Shown piece after piece: positions 24,391 through 31,833 of a DNA stretch of 64,000 nt. Source of the stretch: Lentzea aerocolonigenes (GTDB lineage: Bacteria > Actinomycetota > Actinomycetes > Mycobacteriales > Pseudonocardiaceae); the NCBI RefSeq assembly GCF_000974445.1, contig NZ_BBOJ01000018.1:1-64000 (forward strand), given 5' to 3'. The stretch's first letter is position 1. Every line of letters begins with the position of its first letter. The notes under the pieces are model-generated. The model saw only the letters and a program-made list of their open reading frames with translations, was not told where the DNA came from and searched no databases. The position numbers and the translations under genes are program-made.

Positions 24391-25388
24391 AAAGACTGCT
24401 CGCAGGCCTTCTTCCCGCGGTGCTGGTGGTCGCCGCCTGCGGTGGTGGTGGCCAGGCGGAGTCCGGCGGTGAGGCGAAGGAGGTCACGCTCACTCTCAAC
24501 TGGTACCCGTACGGCGAGCACGCGCCGTTCTACTACGGGGTCAAGCAGGGCATCTTCGACAAGCACGGCATCAAGCTCAAGATCCAGGCGGGACAGGGCT
24601 CCGGCAAGACCGTGACGGCGACCGGTGCCGGCCAGACGGACTTCGGGTGGGCTGACACGTCCGCGCTCGCCACGGCCGTCGAGCAGGGTGTACCGGCCAG
24701 GAGCATCGGGGTGTTCCTGCAGACCACGCCCGCTTCGGTGCAGTTCTTCGCCGAGAAGAACATCAAGAAGCCGGAGGACCTCAAGGGGAAGTCCGTCGCC
24801 ACGACCGCGGGTGACGCGCTGACGAAGACCTTCCCGGCGTTCCTCAAGCAGAACGGGATGCAGGAGTCGGACGTCTCGATCCAGAACATCGATCCCGCGG
24901 GCAAGATGGCCGCGGTCATCTCCGGGCGCACCGACGTGCTGCTGGGCTTCGCGTCCGACCAGGGGCCGACGATCAAGGAGAAGTCCGGCAAGGACGTGGG
25001 GTACCTGCGGTTCTCCGAGTTCGGGCTGAACTACTTCAGCAACGGGTTGCTCACCAGCAAGACGATGCTGCAGAAGGATCCCGAGCTGGTGCGGAAGATG
25101 GTCGCGGCGACGCAGGAGGCGTGGGCGGCGGCGGAGAAGGCGCCGGAGGCGGCGGCCGAGTCGATGAAGGGCGCGGCCGAGCAGCTGCCGTCGCCGACGG
25201 TCGTGCTGGAGCAGTTCAAGACCACGTTGACCCTGCTGCACACCGACGCCACCAAGGGCAAGGCGCCGGGCGTCAACACCGCGGAGGACTGGAAGAAGAC
25301 CATCGACACGTTCCAGCGCACCGGCATCATCGGCAAGGCGTCCGAGCCCTCGGCGTACTGGGAGGAAAGCGTGGCTCCGAAGGGATGA
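24387..25388 (+). CDS. NMT1/ThiY-like substrate-binding lipoprotein
   Basis: A 333-residue lipoprotein with lipobox 'VVAAC' near residue 18. The NMT1/THI5-like fold is shown by 'LTLNWYPYGEHAPFYYGVK' (about 35-53), 'GIFDKHGIKLKIQ' and 'DFGWADTSALATAVEQG'. Family members bind hydroxymethylpyrimidine precursors, riboflavin precursors, sulfonates or nitrate. Here no thi gene or TPP riboswitch is seen, and the operon has a sugar-type operator, so the ligand is open. An Ala/Glu-rich helix ('EAWAAAEKAPEAAAESMKG') lies near 240-258. Confidence 0.85.
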   Translation: MKRLLAGLLPAVLVVAACGGGGQAESGGEAKEVTLTLNWYPYGEHAPFYYGVKQGIFDKHGIKLKIQAGQGSGKTVTATGAGQTDFGWADTSALATAVEQGVPARSIGVFLQTTPASVQFFAEKNIKKPEDLKGKSVATTAGDALTKTFPAFLKQNGMQESDVSIQNIDPAGKMAAVISGRTDVLLGFASDQGPTIKEKSGKDVGYLRFSEFGLNYFSNGLLTSKTMLQKDPELVRKMVAATQEAWAAAEKAPEAAAESMKGAAEQLPSPTVVLEQFKTTLTLLHTDATKGKAPGVNTAEDWKKTIDTFQRTGIIGKASEPSAYWEESVAPKG

Positions 25389-26155
25389 GCGCCGTCGCGA
25401 TCACCGACGTCTCCGTGCGCTTCCAGTCGAAGCGCGCGGAGACCACCGCGATCGGGCACGTCTCGCTCGACGTCGCGCCCGGCGAGTTCGTGTCCATCGT
25501 GGGCCCGTCCGGCTGCGGCAAGTCGACGCTGCTCAAGCTCGTGTCCGGCCTGCTGAAGCCGTCGTCCGGGTCGGTGACGCTGCTCGGCGAGCCGGTGCGC
25601 GGGCCGCGGCACGACATCGGGTTCGTGTTCCAGCGGGCGGCGTTGCTGGACTGGCGTTCGGCGCGGCGCAACATCCTGCTGCAGGCCGAGATGCGGGGCA
25701 TGAACTCCGCGGAGGCGGGCAGGCGGGCCGACGAGCTCATCGAGATGACCGGGCTCTCGGGGTTCGAGAACGCCCTGCCGCACGAGCTGTCCGGTGGCAT
25801 GCAGCAGCGAGTGGCGTTGTGCCGCGCGCTGCTGCACCGGCCGCGCGTCCTGCTGATGGACGAACCGTTCGGCGCGCTCGACGCGTTGACCCGCGAGCAG
25901 ATGAACGTGGAGCTGCATCGGGTGTGGCGGGAGACCGGCACGACGGTGCTGCTCGTGACGCACTCGATCGCGGAGTCGGTGTACCTGGCGAACCGGGTGG
26001 TGGTGCTGACGCAGCGGCCCGCGCTGGTCAAGGAGGTCATCGACGTCGACCTGCCGGCGAACAGGGACTACTCCGAGACGATGGCGCGCCAGGAGTTCGC
26101 CGCGGCGACCGCGCACATCCGTGATCTGCTGGGCGCGGTGACAGAACACGATTGA
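25385..26155 (+). CDS. ABC importer ATPase, SsuB/TauB type
   Basis: A 256-residue NitT-family ATPase: Walker A 'GPSGCGKST' (about 38-46), Q-loop 'GFVFQRAALLDWRSA', signature 'LSGGMQQR', Walker B 'LLMDEPFGALDA' and 'VTHSIAESVYLA'. It lacks the C-terminal TOBE domain of the sugar importers, consistent with its family. Its ATG overlaps the binding-protein stop. It powers uptake by the permease at 23569. Confidence 0.88.
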   Translation: MSAVAITDVSVRFQSKRAETTAIGHVSLDVAPGEFVSIVGPSGCGKSTLLKLVSGLLKPSSGSVTLLGEPVRGPRHDIGFVFQRAALLDWRSARRNILLQAEMRGMNSAEAGRRADELIEMTGLSGFENALPHELSGGMQQRVALCRALLHRPRVLLMDEPFGALDALTREQMNVELHRVWRETGTTVLLVTHSIAESVYLANRVVVLTQRPALVKEVIDVDLPANRDYSETMARQEFAAATAHIRDLLGAVTEHD

Positions 26156-26180
26156 TCATGACAGGACGTGACAGAAGTCT

Positions 26181-26196
26181 TGTGACACCTGTCACC
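26181..26196 (+). promoter_or_regulatory. Crp-like site TGTGA-N6-TCACC
   Basis: TGTGACACCTGTCACC matches the Crp/GlxR consensus TGTGA-N6-TCACA at nine of ten positions and includes a perfect GTGACA/TGTCAC repeat. A further GTGACA half-site lies at 26168. It lies about 65 bases before the sugar dehydrogenase start, a usual activator distance. Confidence 0.55.
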
Positions 26197-26226
26197 CGGT
26201 GGGTAAAGTCTGGCAAGCCGCCGCCT

Positions 26227-26240
26227 GGTAAGCGCTTTCC
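26227..26240 (+). promoter_or_regulatory. LacI-family operator GGTAAGCGCTTTCC
   Basis: This differs at one position from the perfect palindrome at 23539 and lies 20 bases before the ATG of the sugar dehydrogenase gene. It follows the Crp-like site by 30 bases. The arrangement suggests repression by a LacI-type protein plus catabolite control. Confidence 0.65.
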
Positions 26241-26260
26241 TGACCCACGGGGTGGTGGGG

Positions 26261-28312
26261 ATGTCCAGACGGTTCTTCCGGCTCGCTGTCACAACATTCG
26301 TGCTCTCAGCGCTGTTCGTGCCCATCGCGTCCGCCCAGCCGGACGCGCCGATCGCCGACCCGTTGCCGACGCCGGGCGCTTCCGGCATCGGCCTGGAGCT
26401 CACCGAGGTCGCGCGGCTGCCGGAGTCCAAGCCGGTGCCGCCGCCGACCGACAGCAGGTTGAAGCGCTACAACCGGATCAACTACCTCGGCGAGGTGCCC
26501 GACGGCTCCGGACGGCTGTTCGTGCCCGACATGAACGGCAAGCTGTACCTGCTGGACCACGGGGTGCAGCACGTGTTCCTCGACCTCGGCGCGGCCGTCG
26601 GCCCCGACTTCCACTCCCACCGAGGGCTGGGCAGCGGCTTCGGGTTCGCGGCGTTCCACCCGGACTTCAGGCGCAACGGCAAGTTCTACACCGTGCACAC
26701 CGAGACCGGTTCCGCGCTCACGTCCAAGAAGCCGGACCTGCCGTCACCGGCCGACACGCAGGTCCACGGTGTGATCACCGAGTGGACCGTGTCGGATCCG
26801 GCCGCCGACGTCTTCTCCGGCACCCGCCGCGAGATCCTGCGGGTCGGCTACGCGTCGTTCATCCACGGCTTCCAGGAGATCGGCTTCAACCCCACCGCCC
26901 GGTGGTGGGACGAGGACCACGGCCTGCTCTACCTCGCGTCGGGCGACGGCGGCATCGGCGTCTCGACCACCGTGCCGCAGGACCTCGCGCTGCCGCAGGG
27001 AAAGATCCTGCGCATCGACCCCGCCGGTCGCAACGGCGTGAACGGCCAGTACGGGATCCCGCGTTCGAACCCGTTCGTGCGCAAGGCAGGCGCGCTCGGC
27101 GAGATCTACGCGTACGGCATGCGCGACCCGTACCGGTTCAGCTGGGACAACGGCAGGATGTTCCTCGGCCACATCGGCGAGAAGGCCGTCGACTCGGTCT
27201 ACGAGGTCCGCAAGGGCGCCAACCTCGGTTGGAGCGAACGGGAAGGGCTCTGGGAGTTCCGCCGCGGTGACCCGTCGTGCGGGGTGTTCCCGCTGCCCGC
27301 CGACGACGCGAAGTACGGCTACACCTATCCCGTCACGGCGTTCGACCACAACCGGCTCGCCTCGTCGCGGCCGTGCGCCGACAGCGGCAACGCGTTGATG
27401 GGCGGGTTCGTCTACCGCGGTGCGAAGATCCCGTCGTTGCGCGGCAAGTACATCTACGGCGAGGGCGTGAAGGGCCTCATCTACTACGCGGAAGAACGCG
27501 AGATGCGCACCGGCAGGCCGATGGCCGTCACGCGCGAGATGATGGTCTACGCCGACGGCCAGCTGACCACGCTCAAGGCACTCGTGAACGACCCGAACCG
27601 CGTCGACCTGCGCTTCGGGCGGGACGCCGCCGGTGAGCTCTACGTGCTGGCCAAGGCGAACGGCAAGATCTGGAAGGTGACGGGTGCTCGCACCTTCGCC
27701 TCCTGTCGCACCGGCCACGACTTCGTCACCGGCACCGGATCCGCGCGGTCGTGGGCACCGGTGACCCCGGCGCTCTGGCAGTTCCCCGGCCGCGAGGTCG
27801 TGCTGGCCCAGCCGGGAGTTCCGCGCCCAGGTCCTCGTCGACCGTTCGAGTACGCCGTTCTCTCGAAGGGGCCGGCGTTCGGCTCGATGCAGTTGGACGC
27901 ACAGGTGCGGCTGGACACGCCGGTGGCGGAGTCGAACAGGGACGTGATCATCGTGTTCGGCTACCGCTCGGACACGGAGTTCTACTACGCGCATCTGTCG
28001 TCCGACAACAGGATCTACCCGCACAACGGGATCTTCGTCGTCAACAACGCGGACCGGCTGCGGCTCGACCACCAGTGGGACGCCGAACGTTCCGTCGGCG
28101 CCGCCCCCGCGGTGACGGACACCGAGTGGCACCGCGTGCGGGTCAGGCACTGCGCCGACTCGGGCGAGATCGCGGTGTACCTCGACGGGTCGCCGCACCC
28201 GTTGATGACCGCCGTGGACAGGACTTTCTCCTCGGGGCGCGTGGGTTTCGGCTCGTTCGACAACATCGGCAGGCTGCGCGATCTGCGCGTGCACGGCAAG
28301 GGAGTCGCGTGA
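26261..28312 (+). CDS. Secreted PQQ-type sugar (sorbosone/glucose) dehydrogenase with C-terminal lectin-like domain
   Basis: A 683-residue exported protein. After a signal peptide ('LFVPIASA'), residues about 60-470 form a GSDH six-bladed propeller: 'GLGSGFGFAAFHPDF', 'LYLASGDGG', 'GKILRIDP', 'YAYGMRDPYRFSWD'. A His near 'FHSHRGLGSG' may serve the PQQ site. Residues about 490-680 form a concanavalin-like (DUF1080/3-keto-disaccharide hydrolase-like) sandwich. It would oxidise sugars or aldoses outside the cell. ATG 26261 is preferred over GTGs at 26252/26255 because it starts the signal peptide. Crp-like and LacI-like sites precede it. Confidence 0.8.
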   Translation: MSRRFFRLAVTTFVLSALFVPIASAQPDAPIADPLPTPGASGIGLELTEVARLPESKPVPPPTDSRLKRYNRINYLGEVPDGSGRLFVPDMNGKLYLLDHGVQHVFLDLGAAVGPDFHSHRGLGSGFGFAAFHPDFRRNGKFYTVHTETGSALTSKKPDLPSPADTQVHGVITEWTVSDPAADVFSGTRREILRVGYASFIHGFQEIGFNPTARWWDEDHGLLYLASGDGGIGVSTTVPQDLALPQGKILRIDPAGRNGVNGQYGIPRSNPFVRKAGALGEIYAYGMRDPYRFSWDNGRMFLGHIGEKAVDSVYEVRKGANLGWSEREGLWEFRRGDPSCGVFPLPADDAKYGYTYPVTAFDHNRLASSRPCADSGNALMGGFVYRGAKIPSLRGKYIYGEGVKGLIYYAEEREMRTGRPMAVTREMMVYADGQLTTLKALVNDPNRVDLRFGRDAAGELYVLAKANGKIWKVTGARTFASCRTGHDFVTGTGSARSWAPVTPALWQFPGREVVLAQPGVPRPGPRRPFEYAVLSKGPAFGSMQLDAQVRLDTPVAESNRDVIIVFGYRSDTEFYYAHLSSDNRIYPHNGIFVVNNADRLRLDHQWDAERSVGAAPAVTDTEWHRVRVRHCADSGEIAVYLDGSPHPLMTAVDRTFSSGRVGFGSFDNIGRLRDLRVHGKGVA

Positions 28313-29238
28313 TGAGACGACCGCTGGTTCTCGGGGTGGCCCTCGCCTTCTGCGCAGGACTGGCCGCACCCGCCCAGGCCACGTTCGGCACGGTGCTGCC
28401 GACCCTGCACCGCAACCTGGTGGCGTACTACGACTTCGAACACCCGGTGCGCGGGAACGCGGCCCTGGAACAGGACCGCGGCCGCTCCGGCACCGCGCTG
28501 TCGCTGATCAACGGCGGTGCCGCCATGCGCGTGCGGGACGGCGCGTTCCGGCGCAGCCGCACGTCGTTGCAGCTCAAGCAGATCAACCCGGCGACCGCGG
28601 GCAACGACGACTGGAAGGCGGGCCTGTACAGCGAGACCGGGGTGCCGACGCTGAGGCCGTTCAACGGCGCGCGCCAGGCGTCGATCATGGGCTGGGTGAA
28701 GATGACGGGCCAGAACCCGGCCCCGAACTCGAACTCGGCCAACCCGGACGACCTGTACGGCGCGATCGGTCTGGCCGGCGTGCTGTCCGGTGACTCGAAC
28801 GGCCACGCGGTGCGGGCGTTGCTGGAGCTGATCCAGGTCGACGGCGAGCTGAAGCTCGTCGCGCTGGCCCGGCGTGTCGACGGCGGCGACTCGCAGACGT
28901 TCGCGGCGGCGGAGGACTGGAAGAAGCTGTTGCCGGACGGTGAATGGGTGTTCCTCGCGGCGACGTTCGACTTCGACACCGGTTCGATGGCGTTGTACCG
29001 CAACGGGAAGCCGTTGACCGGCCGGTACGTCGTCGCCGGTGACCCGTGGAAGCTCGAAGGCGAACCGGAACCGGACCTGGCGTCGGCCACCGACCCGCGC
29101 GGGATCAAGATCGGTGGCAGCTATCCGCAGAACACCCGTGAGGGCAACGCGTGCAACTGCCGCATGGACAGCTTGATGTTCCTCGACCGGGCTGTGCGGC
29201 CGTGGGAGGTGGCGGCGCAGCACCGCTTCACGCGGTAA
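28312..29238 (+). CDS. Secreted LamG/concanavalin-like protein
   Basis: A 308-residue exported protein: signal peptide to 'AAPAQA', then one LamG/laminin-G-like jelly roll with 'NLVAYYDFEHP', 'QASIMGWVKM', 'GEWVFLAATFDFDTGSMALYRNGK' (in part) and 'CNCRMDSLMFLDRAV'. Such domains bind carbohydrate or proteins; no catalytic residues are recognised. The ATG overlaps the dehydrogenase stop (TGATG), so it is co-translated with it, presumably for the same polysaccharide or glycan substrate. Confidence 0.72.
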   Translation: MRRPLVLGVALAFCAGLAAPAQATFGTVLPTLHRNLVAYYDFEHPVRGNAALEQDRGRSGTALSLINGGAAMRVRDGAFRRSRTSLQLKQINPATAGNDDWKAGLYSETGVPTLRPFNGARQASIMGWVKMTGQNPAPNSNSANPDDLYGAIGLAGVLSGDSNGHAVRALLELIQVDGELKLVALARRVDGGDSQTFAAAEDWKKLLPDGEWVFLAATFDFDTGSMALYRNGKPLTGRYVVAGDPWKLEGEPEPDLASATDPRGIKIGGSYPQNTREGNACNCRMDSLMFLDRAVRPWEVAAQHRFTR

Positions 29239-29300
29239 CGTGGAGTTGTTGGTCAGCAACGTGTCTGGGGGGACAGTGCAGGAACAACGTTCGGGCGGCT

Positions 29301-31514
29301 TCACCGGCGACGTCGCACGACTCCGGTGATCAGGTCTTCCAGTTCCGCGAGTTTCGCGGCGTGACGGGTGGTGCGCAACAGGCCGGCCGCGCGCCGCCAG
29401 ACCGTGCGGGCCTGGTCGGCCTCGCCCAGCGCGCGGTGGACCTCGCCGAGCATGCGCAACGACTCCGCCTCGTGGTGGCGATCACCGAGGCCGCCCCACA
29501 CCGCGGCGCTCGCGCGGTAGTGCTCGGCGGCCTCGACCAGTCGCCCGGTGTGCTGGTAGATGAAGGCCAGATCCTCCAAAGTGGACGCTTCCGCGGCGCT
29601 CTGGTGGTGCAGGCCGCGGCACATCTCCAGCGCCCGCCGGCAGAGCGGGAGCGCCTCGGTGAAGCGGCCGAGCTTGGCGGTGTGCCAGCCGACGGCGTTC
29701 AACGCCTCGGCCTCGCGGGCGGTGAAGCCGGAGGCCCGGAAGAGCTCCAGTGCCGTGGTCGCGTGTTCCAGAGCGCGTTCGTGGTCGCCGAGCTCTGCCC
29801 ACGCCACCGTGATCGACCGGTGGGTGTGCGCGCGTTCGTCGAGGTCGTCACCTCGCTCGACGATCGCGAGCGCCGCGTGGAGGTGGTCGAACGCCTCCGG
29901 CAGGTGCAGCCGGGCGCACGCGTCGCCGAGCAGCCGGTGTGCCCTGCCCAGCAGGACCGGGTCGCCGAGCAGCCGCGCGGCCGTCAGCCCGCGCTGCCAC
30001 GTCTCGCGCTGGCTGTCCATCCGGTCGGTCCGGTAGTGGTAGGTGTTCAGCACCCAGGCCAGCTGCCAGACACGGGTGTGCCAGCCGTGCCGCTCGGCTG
30101 CCTGCTGGGCGTCCAGCAGACCGGCGTGCTCCGCGCCGAACCAGGTCAGCGGGTCGGCGCCGGTCAGCGGACGGCATCCCGCGGCGGGCGTTGCCAGCTC
30201 GATCGGCGGGATGTGCGGGGCCAGTGAGGTCGCCAGGGGCAACGCCGTGTGCAGGTAGAAGTCGACCAACCGGCGCAGGGCGTCGGAGCGCGTCCGTTCG
30301 GGGACGAGCGCCAGCGCCTGTTCCCGCGCGTACAGCCGGACGAGGTCGTGCATCCGGTACCGGCCGTCGGCGGACCTGCCCACGAGGCTCGCGGCTTCCA
30401 GCTCTGCCAACGGTTTCCGGGGTGGCACCGCGCTGAGCGACTCGACCGCCGCCGCGCTGAGGTCGGCGCCGGGCGCGAGCGCGAGCAGGCCCGCCAGCAG
30501 GCTCGCCTCGGGACTGAGCGCCTGGTACGACCAGGACAGGACCGACCGCAGGCTGATCCCGCCCTCGTCGGTGTCGAGCGCGTCCAGCCGCGCCGCCCGG
30601 TCGCGCAGCTCGTCCGCGATCCACCTCAGCGGCACGTCCGGGCGCACGCGGGCGCGTCCGGCGATGATCGCCAGCGCCAGCGGCAGGCCGGCGCAGCGTT
30701 CGACGATCGTGGTCACCGCGTCCGGTTCCGCGGCCAGGCGGGTCTCGCCGAGCCGGGTCGCGAGCAGGGCGCGGGCCTCGGCGCCGGACAACACGCCGAG
30801 CGGGACCGGCACCGCGCCGTGCGTCGCGACGAGCCCGGTCAGCGCCACCCGGCTGGTCACCACCACGGTGCAGGAGCCGCCACCGGGCAGCAGTGGCACC
30901 AGCTGGTCCGATCCGGCGGCGTTGTCGAGCACCAGCAACAGCCGCCGGTCCGCCGTGACGCTGCGGTAGAGCGCGGTCCGTTCCTGGTCGTCGGCAGGCA
31001 CGGAGTCACCGTCGACGCCCAACGCGGCGAGGAACGCGCGCTGGACGTCCGCGGGCCGCATCGGGTCGGCGCCGGGACCGAAACCGCGCAGATCCACGTG
31101 GAGCTGGCCGTCCGGGAACCGTTCGGCCTGCCCGTGGGCCCAGTGCAACGCCAGCGCCGTCTTGCCGGTGCCCCCGAGCGCCGACACCACCACGAGTGCG
31201 GCCGTGTCGAGGAGGGCCAGCTCGCGGGCGCGGCCGGTGAACCCGGCGGGAGGGGACGGCAGCTGGCGCGGCACGGGCCGGTCCGCCGACGGTCTGCCAC
31301 CCGCCGCGGCGAGCAGTTCCTCCTGTTCGCTCTCCTGCAGCCGGAGTGCCTGCGCGAGCCGTCGCACCGAGGCGAGCTGCGGGTTGGTGCGCCGGCCGGT
31401 CTCGACGCCGCGGATCGTGCTGACCGACACCCCCGACTGGGCGGCGAGGGCCTCCTGGGTCAGCCCGGCGCGCCTGCGGTGGTGGCGGACGAGGGCGGCG
31501 AATTGATCGGCCAC
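29301..31514 (-). CDS. HTH-NB-ARC-TPR regulator (signal-transduction ATPase)
   Basis: A 737-residue STAND-type regulator. Residues 1-70 form an XRE HTH ('AGLTQEALAAQSGVSVSTIRGVE'), about 95-350 an NB-ARC ATPase with P-loop 'SALGGTGKTALALHWA', Walker B 'RLLLVLDNAAG' and 'CAGLPLALAI', and about 430-730 a series of TPR helices. Such proteins act as cluster-situated activators or as stress sensors. The GTG start lies 106 bases from the divergent RiPP precursor-like gene, making it the likely regulator of that locus; this is inference. It is not a SARP because the BTAD domain is absent. Confidence 0.85.
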   Translation of the reverse strand: MADQFAALVRHHRRRAGLTQEALAAQSGVSVSTIRGVETGRRTNPQLASVRRLAQALRLQESEQEELLAAAGGRPSADRPVPRQLPSPPAGFTGRARELALLDTAALVVVSALGGTGKTALALHWAHGQAERFPDGQLHVDLRGFGPGADPMRPADVQRAFLAALGVDGDSVPADDQERTALYRSVTADRRLLLVLDNAAGSDQLVPLLPGGGSCTVVVTSRVALTGLVATHGAVPVPLGVLSGAEARALLATRLGETRLAAEPDAVTTIVERCAGLPLALAIIAGRARVRPDVPLRWIADELRDRAARLDALDTDEGGISLRSVLSWSYQALSPEASLLAGLLALAPGADLSAAAVESLSAVPPRKPLAELEAASLVGRSADGRYRMHDLVRLYAREQALALVPERTRSDALRRLVDFYLHTALPLATSLAPHIPPIELATPAAGCRPLTGADPLTWFGAEHAGLLDAQQAAERHGWHTRVWQLAWVLNTYHYRTDRMDSQRETWQRGLTAARLLGDPVLLGRAHRLLGDACARLHLPEAFDHLHAALAIVERGDDLDERAHTHRSITVAWAELGDHERALEHATTALELFRASGFTAREAEALNAVGWHTAKLGRFTEALPLCRRALEMCRGLHHQSAAEASTLEDLAFIYQHTGRLVEAAEHYRASAAVWGGLGDRHHEAESLRMLGEVHRALGEADQARTVWRRAAGLLRTTRHAAKLAELEDLITGVVRRRR

Positions 31515-31620
31515 CGTTCCAAGCTAGCGGCCCGACCGTTCACACGTGGCCGGTTCGTGACCTGTTCGCGGCGATCGCGCCCACCCCAGGATGAGACGGG
31601 TCTACGAGGGGAGATTTGCC

Positions 31621-31833
31621 ATGAAGGACTTCACGGCCGAGCTCGAGCACGTCTTCGGCGCCGCGCCGAGCGGGCAGACCGGACTGCTGATCGACACGTT
31701 CGACGGTGCCGGCGTCGGCGGAGACGTGCGGTGGACCCAGACCCGCGCCGAGGTCGCCGGGAGCATCTGTCTCGCCCGCTTCTGCACCACCCGCGCCACC
31801 ATCTGCGGCACTCGCGCCGCTGTTGTGGCGTGA
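31621..31833 (+). CDS. Candidate azol(in)e (TOMM/LAP) precursor peptide
   Basis: A 70-residue peptide with a leader-like N-terminal half ('MKDFTAELEHVFG', acidic amphipathic helix), a Gly-rich middle ('DGAGVGGDVRW') and a C-terminal core rich in heterocyclisable residues: Ser48, Cys50, Cys55, Thr56, Thr57, Thr60, Cys62, Thr64, spaced by Arg and hydrophobic residues. GAGGGGAG lies 8 bases before the ATG. Its stop overlaps the GTG of the cyclodehydratase gene, the classic precursor-enzyme order. I recognise no described homologue. Cleavage site and modification pattern are not known. Confidence 0.7.
   Translation: MKDFTAELEHVFGAAPSGQTGLLIDTFDGAGVGGDVRWTQTRAEVAGSICLARFCTTRATICGTRAAVVA

Noticed and set aside
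24387..25388. Thiamine precursor transporter with TPP riboswitch
   Set aside because: The NMT1 fold fits, but no TPP aptamer is visible upstream of 23569 and no thi genes are near.
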